From contig JAUYRJ010000020.1 in NCBI GenBank assembly GCA_030696845.1, positions 1 through 37,508 on the forward strand: 37,508 nt of DNA, given 5' to 3'. A program made the position numbers and the translations under genes. Within the stretch, counting starts at the first letter, position 1. Each line of letters opens with the position of its first letter. The notes beneath the pieces are model-generated. The model was not told the DNA's origin. It ran no database searches and worked only from the letters and a program-made list of their open reading frames with translations. Shown piece after piece: positions 25,771-33,893 of the stretch. Source of the stretch: Polynucleobacter sp. GTDB lineage: Bacteria; Pseudomonadota; Gammaproteobacteria; Burkholderiales; Burkholderiaceae.

Positions 25771-26504
25771 AGCAATTCCAATTCAGCGGCAATGCCCAGA
25801 TGGTCTGACAGCCGGTACCACTCCTCCAGCAATTCTACTGAATGTACCTTTAATCCGCGCACATAGATTCGATCCATTGGTAATAGTGGGCGCACACTCG
25901 GAAACGTTTTTGCAGGAGCGCCCGTGATTGTTTCAAAAACATCCTCAAAACCCACTGCTTTCATAGGCTGACTTAGGCGATTGCGCCAATCGTTAAAGTC
26001 ACCCGCAACAATGGCTGGACCATCTTCCACAAGATGATTAATGTAAGTAAGAATTTCAGCTAACTGACGCTCCCGACCGCGCTCAAATAAGGCAAGATGA
26101 ACGCAAAAACAGTGTATCGACTGACTACTGCCAGGAATCTGAATCGAGGAATGCAAAAGCCCCCGTCGCTCAAACCGATATGCTGAAATATCGTAATTAG
26201 ATCCTTTATGCAAGGGATGCTGTGAAAAAATCGCGTTACCATGATGCCCCTGACGGTATTCCACATTTTTTCCGTAGTGCCAATCGTGCCAAAACCCTTC
26301 TGCCAAAAAATGACTTAATTCATTTTCAGGCCACTGGCCAAAACGCTTGACTCGGCCGCGATGTTCTTGCTGAAACTCTTGAATAAAAATTAAGTCCGGA
26401 TTTTGCAGCCGCATTTTTTGCTTTAATCGATAAACCGTAGAATGGGCATGCAGCGCTGATAAGCCCTTATGCATATTCAGTGTTACTACGCGAATCCGGC
26501 TCAT
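25767..26504 (-). CDS. Endonuclease/exonuclease/phosphatase-family protein (YbhP-like)
   Basis: The 245-aa protein has the catalytic set of the EEP fold: VTLNMHKG (Asn10), LIFIQEFQ (Glu43), the central FCVHLALFERGRERQL, AGDFNDW (Asp169, Asn171) and LSDHLGIAAELEL (Asp234, His235). Members cut phosphodiester bonds in nucleic acids or phospholipid headgroups. Direct coupling (four-base overlap) with cardiolipin synthase, as for E. coli YbhP, argues for a phospholipid-related role. There is no signal peptide. It lies 12 bases downstream of the Bfd-like gene on the same strand, so the three genes may form one transcript. Confidence 0.87.
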   Translation of the reverse strand: MSRIRVVTLNMHKGLSALHAHSTVYRLKQKMRLQNPDLIFIQEFQQEHRGRVKRFGQWPENELSHFLAEGFWHDWHYGKNVEYRQGHHGNAIFSQHPLHKGSNYDISAYRFERRGLLHSSIQIPGSSQSIHCFCVHLALFERGRERQLAEILTYINHLVEDGPAIVAGDFNDWRNRLSQPMKAVGFEDVFETITGAPAKTFPSVRPLLPMDRIYVRGLKVHSVELLEEWYRLSDHLGIAAELELL

Positions 26505-26516
26505 GCGCTTTTGACT

Positions 26517-26711
26517 CTATGAACCGGCATTTTGGCGACGAATTTTGGCATGGTAAATCTCGGATTCAACGATTTCTTGGCACTGCATGCATTTATTGCA
26601 AATCGAAGCTTGCTCTCGTAGTTCCTCAATGGAATGAATGGGATGAGCATCCAAATATTCTCGCAAATCGAGATCAAGTATCCCATTACAAACACAAACC
26701 ACCTCAGCCAT
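26517..26711 (-). CDS. Bfd-like [2Fe-2S] protein
   Basis: The 64-aa protein has the cluster ligands of bacterioferritin-associated ferredoxin: CVC at residues 6-8, then C38 and C41 in ICNKCMQC (a fifth Cys at 44 is extra). Bfd passes electrons to bacterioferritin to release iron; stand-alone homologues may do other redox work. The start at 26711 gives MAEVVCVCNGILD, the normal N-terminus; a longer frame upstream to 26798 has no support. No bacterioferritin gene is nearby. It leads the EEP-phosphatase and cardiolipin synthase genes and is divergent from tupB. Confidence 0.82.
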   Translation of the reverse strand: MAEVVCVCNGILDLDLREYLDAHPIHSIEELREQASICNKCMQCQEIVESEIYHAKIRRQNAGS

Positions 26712-26803
26712 TAGCGCCTTACCTAAAATCCATATTGACGGCATTAAATCCAATAAAGCCATTGTGCCACCAGTATTGACCGAGCTTGCTAGAATCAAGC
26801 CCT

Positions 26804-27499
26804 ATGTACATCGCCTTTCAAGACGCTTTTACCCTACTTGGTCAATTTAATGAGGCTGTAGTAGGCATTGTGCTGGTATCGCTTCAAGTGAGCTTAACTG
26901 CCCTTTTATTGGGCACTTTAGTGGGTCTTCCACTGGGCGCATGGCTGGCTACCGAACAATTTCGTGGCAAGCGAATCCTCATCATTACGTTAAATACCCT
27001 CATGGGAGTTCCTACCGTGATTGTTGGCGTACTGGTGTATTTGGCCCTATCCCGAAGCGGTCCATTAGGTGAATTAGGCTGGCTTTTTACAATCAAAGGA
27101 ATGATTGTGGCGCAGTTTTTGCTAACTACGCCACTCGTTGCAGCCCTCAGTAGACAGGTGCTTGAAGACGCTTGGCAAATTCATCGGGAGACATTTTTAT
27201 CCCTCCGTTTATCGCGCCTAAACTACATAAAATGGCTTATTTGGGATTGCCGATTTTCCTTAACCATAGCTATTTTAGCTGGTTTAGCAAGGGCCATTTC
27301 AGAGGTGGGCGCCGTCATGATTGTGGGCGGGAATATTGACAATGCCACGCGAACCATGACTACTGCGATTGCATTGGAAACCAGCAAGGGCGATCTCCCA
27401 CTAGCGCTAGCCCTTGGTATGGTTTTACTTTTCATTGTGCTACTGGCGAATTTACTGACGTTTGCAGTACGCTATATGGCCGAGCGACGTTATGGATAA
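26804..27499 (+). CDS. tupB: Tungstate ABC transporter permease TupB
   Basis: The 231-aa inner membrane protein has about five or six helices. Blocks such as LVSLQVSLTALLLGTLVGLP, NTLMGVPTVIVGVLVYLALS, GMIVAQFLLTTPLVAALSRQ and ARAISEVGAVMIVGGNIDNATR are those of TupB-type permeases; the EVGAVMIVGGNI loop contacts the ATPase. It forms the channel for tungstate delivered by TupA. The ATG at 26804 lacks a clear ribosome-binding site, and a tagaat element ends eight bases before it, so a near-leaderless transcript is possible. tupC overlaps its last eight bases. No binding-protein gene precedes it; tupA is at the left end of the window. Confidence 0.9.
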   Translation: MYIAFQDAFTLLGQFNEAVVGIVLVSLQVSLTALLLGTLVGLPLGAWLATEQFRGKRILIITLNTLMGVPTVIVGVLVYLALSRSGPLGELGWLFTIKGMIVAQFLLTTPLVAALSRQVLEDAWQIHRETFLSLRLSRLNYIKWLIWDCRFSLTIAILAGLARAISEVGAVMIVGGNIDNATRTMTTAIALETSKGDLPLALALGMVLLFIVLLANLLTFAVRYMAERRYG

Positions 27500-28196
27500 G
27501 TCACCCAATACAGCACCCCAGCATGTGGAATTGCGCAATATTCGCATTTTGCGAGACAGTCGTGTCATTCTGGATATTCCCCATGCGGATATTCCCTTAA
27601 GTGGCATTACGGCATGCATCGGTCCGAATGGCGCTGGTAAAACTACCTTCTTAAAGCTTCTGCATGGGCTTATTGCTCCAAACGAAGGGGGTAGCGTTTG
27701 TTATGGTATTCCCGCCCATAGCGCCCTCGTCTTGCACCACACACCCATGCTAAAGGCCACGGTTCGAAGCAATCTTGGTATCGGAATCGCCAATACTTTG
27801 GGCCCCAGCGAGTTTGATGCGGTCTTACGAGAAATTGGACTTGAGCATTTGCAAAATCAACCTGCCCACCAACTCTCAGCCGGGGAAAAGCAGAAACTCT
27901 GCCTTGGGCGAGCTCGACTGCAGCACCCGAACTTACTCATCCTCGATGAACCCACCGCAAACCTGGATCCGAATACGACAGAACAAGTTGAGCAAATGAT
28001 TCGGGACTTTGCTGCCTCGGGTTGTCACGTGATCATCAGCTCCCATCAATTGGCACAGGTTCAACGCCTCGCTGATCATGTTATTTTTATCGATGGCGGT
28101 CAGATAAAAGAGAAAGGGGCTTGCGCCCCCTTCTTTAAAATCCCCGAAACTGAAGCTGCGCTGCGCTTCTTACAGCGCGAACGCGGTTTAAGTTAA
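27492..28196 (+). CDS. tupC: Tungstate ABC transporter ATP-binding protein TupC
   Basis: This ABC ATPase drives tungstate uptake with TupB. The start at 27492 overlaps the end of tupB by eight bases, giving 234 aa; an upstream in-frame TTG at 27462 is less likely. It contains Walker A GPNGAGKTTFLK, a Q-loop equivalent near VLHHTPMLKATV (a His pair where Gln is usual), signature LSAGEKQKLCLGRA, Walker B LLILDEPTANLD and the switch His in SSHQ. Its stop abuts, without a gap, the stop of the last gene of the formate dehydrogenase locus on the other strand. Confidence 0.9.
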   Translation: MDKSPNTAPQHVELRNIRILRDSRVILDIPHADIPLSGITACIGPNGAGKTTFLKLLHGLIAPNEGGSVCYGIPAHSALVLHHTPMLKATVRSNLGIGIANTLGPSEFDAVLREIGLEHLQNQPAHQLSAGEKQKLCLGRARLQHPNLLILDEPTANLDPNTTEQVEQMIRDFAASGCHVIISSHQLAQVQRLADHVIFIDGGQIKEKGACAPFFKIPETEAALRFLQRERGLS

Positions 28197-28472
28197 TTAC
28201 TTTGCTGGTGCTGCCGCAGCCTGAACCGCTGGCGGCACAAAAGCAGGCGGCTGAACGCATGGTGCGGGCGCTGGCGTTCCAGCTACTTTAAACCGATTCG
28301 CAATGGTATTTTCAACCTTACAGAGCTGGAAGGCGCCTACCTTACCCGCATAAGCGGTTTTTGCCTTTGCTAATTCTGCTGCTGCCGCCTGTTCTGGTGT
28401 TGGAGGCGGTAGTTTGGCCATTGTCGCGCTTGCGGCCATTAAGCAAATGGTAAGTGCAATGATTTTTTTCAT
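28197..28472 (-). CDS. Small secreted Pro/Ala-rich protein at the end of the formate dehydrogenase operon
   Basis: I do not recognise a family. The start at 28472 has AAGGA seven bases upstream, inside the fdhC stop region; the ATG at 28478 is too close to it. The 91-aa product has a signal peptide (MKKIIALTICLMAASATMA) and then KLPPPTPEQAAAAELAKAKT. Two mature Cys (in FQLCKVENTI and PAPCVQPP) could form a disulfide. The Pro/Ala-rich C-terminus looks unstructured. Its 10-base gap from fdhC shows it belongs to the operon. A periplasmic helper for the enzyme is possible, without direct evidence. Confidence 0.7.
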   Translation of the reverse strand: MKKIIALTICLMAASATMAKLPPPTPEQAAAAELAKAKTAYAGKVGAFQLCKVENTIANRFKVAGTPAPAPCVQPPAFVPPAVQAAAAPAK

Positions 28473-28482
28473 AGCCATGTCC

Positions 28483-29547
28483 TTATTTAACTTTGTTGTA
28501 CCAAATTTCATGGTGTTCTTTTGCCCACGTCTCATCGACATAGCCGGTCTTCATGCCATCGATAGACCCTTGCATGCCAATCGTGCCGATATAAATATGG
28601 CCAAGCGCTAAAGCGGTCATGATCAAAGCGCCAACACCGTGAACAATATTTGCAATTTGCATCGTACCGCGCCAATACTCAATGCCGGGAATGGGCACGA
28701 TCATATCCAGCACCCATCCTGAGGCGGAGACTAAAGTACCCAGAATGACCATGCCGAACCAAAACCAAAACTTTTCACCGAAGTTAAAAAAGCCTGCTGG
28801 CACATGTTTACCCGAGAGCATGCCGCCAAACGACATTGCCCACTGCATGTCGCCCCTCTCGGGGAGATTGCGTTTTACAAAGAGAAAGAAAAATACCACG
28901 ATACTGATCGTAAATAAGGGGCCAGTAAAGTTATGAATATTCTTGCTGATGAGCAAGAGCGTGCCGAAAATACTAGCCCCCAATACTGGCAGTACGAAAT
29001 ATTTGCCATACAAAATCAATAAGCCCGTGATCGCAAGACCCACAAAACTGAAGGCCATGACCCAATGCGTGAGGCGCTCTACTGATGTGAATCGCTGAAT
29101 TTTGCGCCCCGTCATTGGCTCATGCAATTTGATGGTTCCGCGCACCAAAAACATCGCCAAAACGCCGCATATAGCCAGCGCTAAAAGCCATGCGCCATAG
29201 ACCGTAATGACGCCATCACGAATTAAGCGCCACTCCTGCCCTGATTTTTGAATCAATACGCCAGCCTGCTTATCCGGAATACTCACGTAATTGACCGCAT
29301 CGCTATTTACGGTTCGCCAAATCGGCGCATTATTACCAGGCTGATTCGCTTGCGCTCTTCGCTCGGCTTCAATCGTGGCATTCGGAGCACGGCCGACATC
29401 CATGATGTTGGCAGACTCTACAGGCGGTAAAGCGGCCGGCTGACCTTGAGTGGGCTGTTGCGCAGAACTCACTCCGGAAAATATCGAGAAAAGAAGTCCC
29501 GCAGCCAAAGCCCAAGGACGCAGTGTTACGCGGATAGATTGATTCAT
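28483..29547 (-). CDS. fdhC: Formate dehydrogenase cytochrome b subunit (gamma)
   Basis: This membrane subunit holds the b-type haems, anchors the enzyme and passes electrons from the Fe-S subunit to quinone. The 354-aa protein starts with a signal peptide (about residues 1-29) and a Pro/Gln-rich periplasmic stretch. A hydrophobic core of four or more helices follows. Helix blocks with His include SVERLTHWVMAFSFVGLAITG, ISKNIHNFTGPLF and ANIVHGVGALIMTALALGHIY, plausible haem ligands as in FdnI/FdoI. The N-terminal extension makes it longer than E. coli FdnI (about 217 aa) and is typical of the Betaproteobacterial form. GAGGG precedes the ATG. Confidence 0.9.
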   Translation of the reverse strand: MNQSIRVTLRPWALAAGLLFSIFSGVSSAQQPTQGQPAALPPVESANIMDVGRAPNATIEAERRAQANQPGNNAPIWRTVNSDAVNYVSIPDKQAGVLIQKSGQEWRLIRDGVITVYGAWLLALAICGVLAMFLVRGTIKLHEPMTGRKIQRFTSVERLTHWVMAFSFVGLAITGLLILYGKYFVLPVLGASIFGTLLLISKNIHNFTGPLFTISIVVFFFLFVKRNLPERGDMQWAMSFGGMLSGKHVPAGFFNFGEKFWFWFGMVILGTLVSASGWVLDMIVPIPGIEYWRGTMQIANIVHGVGALIMTALALGHIYIGTIGMQGSIDGMKTGYVDETWAKEHHEIWYNKVK

Positions 29548-29608
29548 GCGAATTCCCTCAACAGCGGTTCTGTCGTTTTGTTATCTGAATAGCGTTGCGA
29601 AAGGATCA

Positions 29609-29845
29609 TTACTTAATACGACTGTACTCAGATTGATTTTGATTGCGCTTATTGATTTCTTCTTGCCAGCTTTGGGCATTGCCTGGCGTCCAACCTTTCA
29701 CCATAAACCCATTATCAGCGCCCATGTATGGTGCGATATCCGGGCGTTTGGAGTTTTTGGCGATGGTTCCAGGCTCATCCGAGCAGGCACTCAGAAATCC
29801 AATCGACAAGGCGACAAGGGATGCGGCGCGTAGAAAGGATTTCAT
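29609..29845 (-). CDS. Small lipoprotein inside the formate dehydrogenase operon
   Basis: The 78-aa product begins MKSFLRAASLVALSIGFLSAC: a lipoprotein signal with lipobox LSAC, lipid-modified Cys21 and Ser at +2, predicting the outer membrane or an outward-facing leaflet. The mature part (about 57 aa) is acidic/polar with YMGADNGFMVKGWTPGN and ends in NQSEYSRIK; I know no family for it. Its ATG shares one base with the fdhB stop (TAATG), so it is translated with the enzyme, and fdhC follows 61 bases later. A role in assembly or anchoring of the periplasmic complex is inferred from position only. Confidence 0.8.
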   Translation of the reverse strand: MKSFLRAASLVALSIGFLSACSDEPGTIAKNSKRPDIAPYMGADNGFMVKGWTPGNAQSWQEEINKRNQNQSEYSRIK

Positions 29846-30489
29846 TATTTACCTCCGTTTGGAGCGGCATTAGGAGCGGATTTTTCCGGCCTTCCATAAG
29901 CGGTTGTCCAGCCAAATACATCTGCCCCCGCATTCTTACCCGCAGTCTGGCGCTTCACCACGCGTGCGCGGAAAATATCCGCAATCACATCGCCATCACC
30001 GCCAATCAAGGCTTTGGTAGAGCACATCTCAGCGCACAACGGTAACTTACCTTCTGCCAAGCGGTTACGACCGTACTTTTCAAACTCGGCAACGCTACCG
30101 TTTGCTTCTGGGCCGCCACTGCAGAAAGTGCACTTATCCATCTTGCCACGCAAACCGAATGTTCCAGAACTAGGGAACTGCGGCGCGCCAAATGGGCAGG
30201 CGTATGAGCAGTAGGCGCAACCGATGCAAGTATCTTTATCGTGCAGCACCACACCTTCATCGGTGCGATAAAAGCAATCGACTGGGCATACCGCCATGCA
30301 AGGCGCGTCAGCGCAGTGCATGCACGCAACCGAGATCGATTTTTCAGCGCCGATGACGCCATCGTTAATCGTCACTACACGGCGACGATTAACGCCCCAC
30401 GGAACTTCGTTGTCATTTTTACAAGCGGTAACGCAACCGTTACATTCAATACACCGCTCCGCGTCGCAGATAAATTTCATTCGTGCCAT
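29845..30489 (-). CDS. fdhB: Formate dehydrogenase iron-sulfur subunit (beta)
   Basis: This electron-transfer subunit links the catalytic subunit to the cytochrome. The 214-aa protein has Cys groups for four [4Fe-4S] clusters: CIECNGCVTACKNDNEVPWG, CMHCADAPCMAVCPVDCF, CIGCAYCSYACPFGAPQF and CTFCSGG with a distal CAEMCSTKALIGG. It lacks the C-terminal transmembrane anchor of E. coli FdnH and is shorter, so fdhC must hold it at the membrane. AGGAG precedes its ATG by about seven bases. It lies 28 bases downstream of fdhA. Confidence 0.95.
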   Translation of the reverse strand: MARMKFICDAERCIECNGCVTACKNDNEVPWGVNRRRVVTINDGVIGAEKSISVACMHCADAPCMAVCPVDCFYRTDEGVVLHDKDTCIGCAYCSYACPFGAPQFPSSGTFGLRGKMDKCTFCSGGPEANGSVAEFEKYGRNRLAEGKLPLCAEMCSTKALIGGDGDVIADIFRARVVKRQTAGKNAGADVFGWTTAYGRPEKSAPNAAPNGGK

Positions 30490-30517
30490 TGTGATCTCCT
30501 GACTTTAGCGGTTGGGC

Positions 30518-33508
30518 TTATGCCACTTTTTCGATCTGACAGATCGTTGTTTTGGTTTCCTGCATCATCGTCACGCTGTCATAGCCATACGTTGTCGCAG
30601 TATTCACTGCATCACCCCGAACAATTGGGTGCGCGCCTTTCGGGTAGTATTCCAGCAAATCCTTGCCTTCCCACCATCCCGAGAAGTGAAATGGAACAAA
30701 CGCGGTATCTGGGCCAACTCGCTCAGTAACCAAAGCGCGAACCTTGATCTTTGCTCCCGTTGGGGACTTAACCCAAACGTGATCCCAGTTTTTAATGCCA
30801 CGATTAGCGGCAGCGCTTGGATTAATTTCAACAAAGTTTTCTTGTTGCAACTCAGCAAGCCATGGATTTGAACGCGTTTCTTCGCCACCACCCTCGTATT
30901 CAACTAAACGACCTGAAGTCAGAATAATAGGGAACTTCTCATAGAGCTTCTCTTCCATATTCTTGTCTTGCAAGGTCTTAAACAGGGTTGGCAGCCTCCA
31001 GAAATTCTTCTTATCAGCTGATGTTGGATATTTGGCAACCATATCAGGGCGAGTGCTGTAAAGTGCCTCACGGTGTTGCGGAATAGCATCTGGGAAGTTC
31101 CACACAACCGCCCGCGCCTTGGCATTGCCAAATGGATGACAGCCATGATTAACCATCACGACCCGCTGAATACCGCCAGACAAGTCCGTTTTCCAGTTCT
31201 TGCCCTCTGCTAATTTTTTCTCATCCTCAGTGAGCTCATTCCACCAGCCGAGCTTTTTCATGAGCACATGATCAAACTCAGGATAGCCGGTTGTGATATC
31301 GGCGCCTTTGGAGTATGAGCCGTTTTCAGCCAGCAGACTCTTACCATCTTTTTCCACGCCAAAGTTAGCGCGGAAATTACCACCGCCATCCATCACATGC
31401 TTGCTGGTGTCATAGAGGTTAGGTGATCCTGGGTGCTTAATTGCAGCCGTGCCATAACATGGCCATGGCAAGCCGAAGTAATCTCCGGTGGTGTCATAAC
31501 CCGTTACCGGATCTTTGCCGCCACGCGACTTCAAGGTTTTAGGATCAAACACACTCATCATACGCATGTGCGCCTTTAAGCGCTCTGGGGTTTGACCGGT
31601 GTAACCAATGGTCCATACCGAGCGATTAATTTCCCGCAAAATGGATTCGATTTCAGGCTCTTGCCAATTCTTGCCGGCAAATTTGGAATCCAGCATCTTG
31701 TAATTGATGGATAGTTCTTTACCAAAACCCAGGCGATTAGCGAACTCTTGCATGATCACATGATCGGGAACCGACTCAAACAAGGGATCAATGACTTTCT
31801 CACGCCACTGAATCGAGCGATTTGAAGCCGTAACAGATCCTGTTGTTTCAAATTGCGTAGTCGTTGGCAAGAGGTATACCGCGCGATTCTTATTAACCTC
31901 GTCACCCTTGGCTGGCGGCATTGCTGCCATAGCGGCAGTCGCGCTGGGATATGGGTCAACCACAACCAATAAGTCCAACTTGTTCATGGCGCGCTTCATG
32001 TCTAAACCACGCGTCTGCGAGTTAGGGGCATGCCCCCAGAAGAACACGCCCTTCACTTCAGTTTCTTGGTCGATTAAATCGGGTTTTTCCAATACCGCAT
32101 CGATCCAGCGAGATACAGTCGTACCAGACTTTTCCATCATATTGGGGGCATAGCGGCCTTTAATCCAATCGTAATCAACCCCCCACACGGTAGCGTAATG
32201 CTTCCATGAACCTGCCGCGAGGCCGTAGTAACCGGGTAATGAATCGGGATTCGGACCGACGTCGGTAGCGCCCTGCACGTTATCGTGGCCACGGAAAATA
32301 TTCGCTCCGCCACCAGATTTGCCAATATTGCCTAATGCCAATTGCAAAATACAGGAAGCGCGTACCATGGCGTTACCAATGGTGTGCTGGGTTTGACCCA
32401 TACACCACACAATAGTGCTTGGACGATTCATCGCCATGGTTTGAGCGACTTTAAAGACCTGATCTTCGGGAACGCCGCAAGCTTCTTCTACAGCTGCTGG
32501 AGTCCACTTCTCCATCACCTCTTTACGAATTTCTTCCATGCCATAGACACGGTCATTGATGTATTTTTTATCTTCCCACCCGTTCTTAAACACGTGGTAG
32601 AGAACCCCAAATAAAAATGGGATATCCGTACCGGAACGAATCCGAACGTATTGGTCAGACTTGGCGGCTGTTCGTGTGTAACGTGGGTCAACGACGATCA
32701 GCTTGCAGCCATTTTCTTTGGAATGCAGCATATGCAACATGGATACTGGGTGGGCTTCAGCGGCATTCGAGCCGATATAGAGCGCAGCCTTCGAATTCAT
32801 CATGTCGTTATAGCTATTGGTCATCGCACCATAGCCCCATGTATTCGCCACGCCGGCTACCGTAGTGGAGTGGCAAATACGCGCTTGGTGATCGGTGTTA
32901 TTAGTACCGAAGAACGAGACCCACTTACGCATTAAATAGGCTTGTTCGTTATTCCACTTTGAAGAACCAATAAAAAATAAAGAGTCTGGGGTGTACTTGG
33001 TCCGCAGGTCTTTCATCTTGGCAGTAATTTCATCGAGCGCCTGATCCCAAGAAATACGCTCATACTTGCCATCGACCAGCTTCATGGGGTAACGCAAACG
33101 ATAATCACCATGACCGTGTTCGCGAAGTGCCGCGCCTTTAGCGCATTGACCGCCCATATTGATGGGTGAATCAAATACAGGGTCTTGACGGACCCAAACC
33201 CCATTCTCGACCGTAGCATCACTCGCACAACCCACTGAACAATGGGTGCATACGGTTCGCTTCACCTCAATCTTGCCCTTGCCATCCAGCATCGCTTTAC
33301 TAGGATCAGCAGCCTTGGCTTTTTGCACAAGGCTGAGCTGGCTTACCGCAATACCGGCGCCAACGCCAATTCCGGAGCGCTTTAAAAAGGTACGGCGATC
33401 CATGGTTGGAACCGCCGCCTTAAGACCACGCGAAAGGCTGCTCACTAAATGCGAGACGGGTATAGAGCGGGATTGCGTTGATGATGAATTTTTACGAGTC
33501 AGACTCAT
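30518..33508 (-). CDS. fdhA: Formate dehydrogenase catalytic subunit (alpha), Mo/W-bis-MGD type
   Basis: The enzyme oxidises formate to CO2 at a molybdenum or tungsten bis-MGD site. The 996-aa protein has a twin-arginine signal (DRRTFLKRSG, Arg38-Arg39), so the folded enzyme is exported to the periplasmic side. Then come the [4Fe-4S] ligands CTHCSVGC (87-94) with Cys122 and the active-site block DHQARICHSTTVAG, with Cys212 and His213. The Cys takes the place of selenocysteine found in E. coli FdnG and is encoded by TGC, so no Sec machinery is needed. The ATG has AGGAG seven bases upstream. The Tat signal is preceded by an unusually long N-region of about 36 residues. The adjacent tungstate transporter supports a W option. 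Confidence 0.96.
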   Translation of the reverse strand: MSLTRKNSSSTQSRSIPVSHLVSSLSRGLKAAVPTMDRRTFLKRSGIGVGAGIAVSQLSLVQKAKAADPSKAMLDGKGKIEVKRTVCTHCSVGCASDATVENGVWVRQDPVFDSPINMGGQCAKGAALREHGHGDYRLRYPMKLVDGKYERISWDQALDEITAKMKDLRTKYTPDSLFFIGSSKWNNEQAYLMRKWVSFFGTNNTDHQARICHSTTVAGVANTWGYGAMTNSYNDMMNSKAALYIGSNAAEAHPVSMLHMLHSKENGCKLIVVDPRYTRTAAKSDQYVRIRSGTDIPFLFGVLYHVFKNGWEDKKYINDRVYGMEEIRKEVMEKWTPAAVEEACGVPEDQVFKVAQTMAMNRPSTIVWCMGQTQHTIGNAMVRASCILQLALGNIGKSGGGANIFRGHDNVQGATDVGPNPDSLPGYYGLAAGSWKHYATVWGVDYDWIKGRYAPNMMEKSGTTVSRWIDAVLEKPDLIDQETEVKGVFFWGHAPNSQTRGLDMKRAMNKLDLLVVVDPYPSATAAMAAMPPAKGDEVNKNRAVYLLPTTTQFETTGSVTASNRSIQWREKVIDPLFESVPDHVIMQEFANRLGFGKELSINYKMLDSKFAGKNWQEPEIESILREINRSVWTIGYTGQTPERLKAHMRMMSVFDPKTLKSRGGKDPVTGYDTTGDYFGLPWPCYGTAAIKHPGSPNLYDTSKHVMDGGGNFRANFGVEKDGKSLLAENGSYSKGADITTGYPEFDHVLMKKLGWWNELTEDEKKLAEGKNWKTDLSGGIQRVVMVNHGCHPFGNAKARAVVWNFPDAIPQHREALYSTRPDMVAKYPTSADKKNFWRLPTLFKTLQDKNMEEKLYEKFPIILTSGRLVEYEGGGEETRSNPWLAELQQENFVEINPSAAANRGIKNWDHVWVKSPTGAKIKVRALVTERVGPDTAFVPFHFSGWWEGKDLLEYYPKGAHPIVRGDAVNTATTYGYDSVTMMQETKTTICQIEKVA

Positions 33509-33556
33509 CTGAGGCTCCTGATCAATTTTTGATGTGGATCGTTATGTAATGCAGCT

Positions 33557-33778
33557 TTAAATCAACGTGGTTTCGTAATACTTGCGAACGTGCTCTGTTA
33601 ATTGATAGCCGTCTTTCTTCTCGGATACGGTGCTACCTACTTTTTGAATAATCGCCTTCCCGATTGGAGTTTGCGAAACGACAGCAACGGCACCTGCGGT
33701 AGCGCCAGCGGTAATAAAGAACTTGCGGCGGGATGCGGTTACATCAGGCGTCAAAGTGGACTTTGTTTTTGTGCTCAT
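33557..33778 (-). CDS. 73-aa formate dehydrogenase-associated protein with a Tat-like signal
   Basis: The small protein has SRRKFFITAGATAGAVAVV, a twin-arginine signal-like segment (residues 16-34), and a short C-terminal region (KKDGYQLTEHVRKYYETTLI) without Cys. It corresponds to the formate dehydrogenase region Tat-target family (TIGR02811). Such proteins precede the catalytic subunit gene in many formate dehydrogenase loci; the role is not known, perhaps engaging the Tat machinery or the chaperone. GGAG precedes its ATG, and it follows the 136-bp gap that contains two dyads. fdhA begins 48 bases downstream. Confidence 0.88.
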   Translation of the reverse strand: MSTKTKSTLTPDVTASRRKFFITAGATAGAVAVVSQTPIGKAIIQKVGSTVSEKKDGYQLTEHVRKYYETTLI

Positions 33779-33810
33779 GTGCGAACTCCAATTAAGGGCG
33801 GATATATGAA

Positions 33811-33893
33811 ACTCATTTCCTATTAATGAGTGTAGTACTTATTTAATTTTTTGGTGCGTTGTAGGGTATTCAATTTGAGTAAGTGAATACCCT
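33811..33893. promoter_or_regulatory. Two perfect dyads in front of the formate dehydrogenase structural genes
   Basis: Between the chaperone gene and the Tat-protein gene there are two separate inverted repeats. One is actcatt / aatgagt at 33811-33817 and 33825-33831 (7-base gap). The other is agggtattca / tgaataccct at 33863-33872 and 33884-33893 (11-base gap). Neither carries a T run. They are likely operator sites or a regulatory stem in an internal promoter for the enzyme genes, allowing separate expression from the upstream maturation genes. Confidence 0.5.

Noticed and set aside
30241..30729. 162-codon open frame on the plus strand across the fdhA/fdhB junction
   Set aside because: Lies over conserved Cys-cluster coding sequence of fdhB and the end of fdhA; no start signals.
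32867..32881. Possible selenocysteine codon in fdhA
   Set aside because: The active-site codon is TGC (Cys) and the frame is continuous, so no Sec insertion is required.
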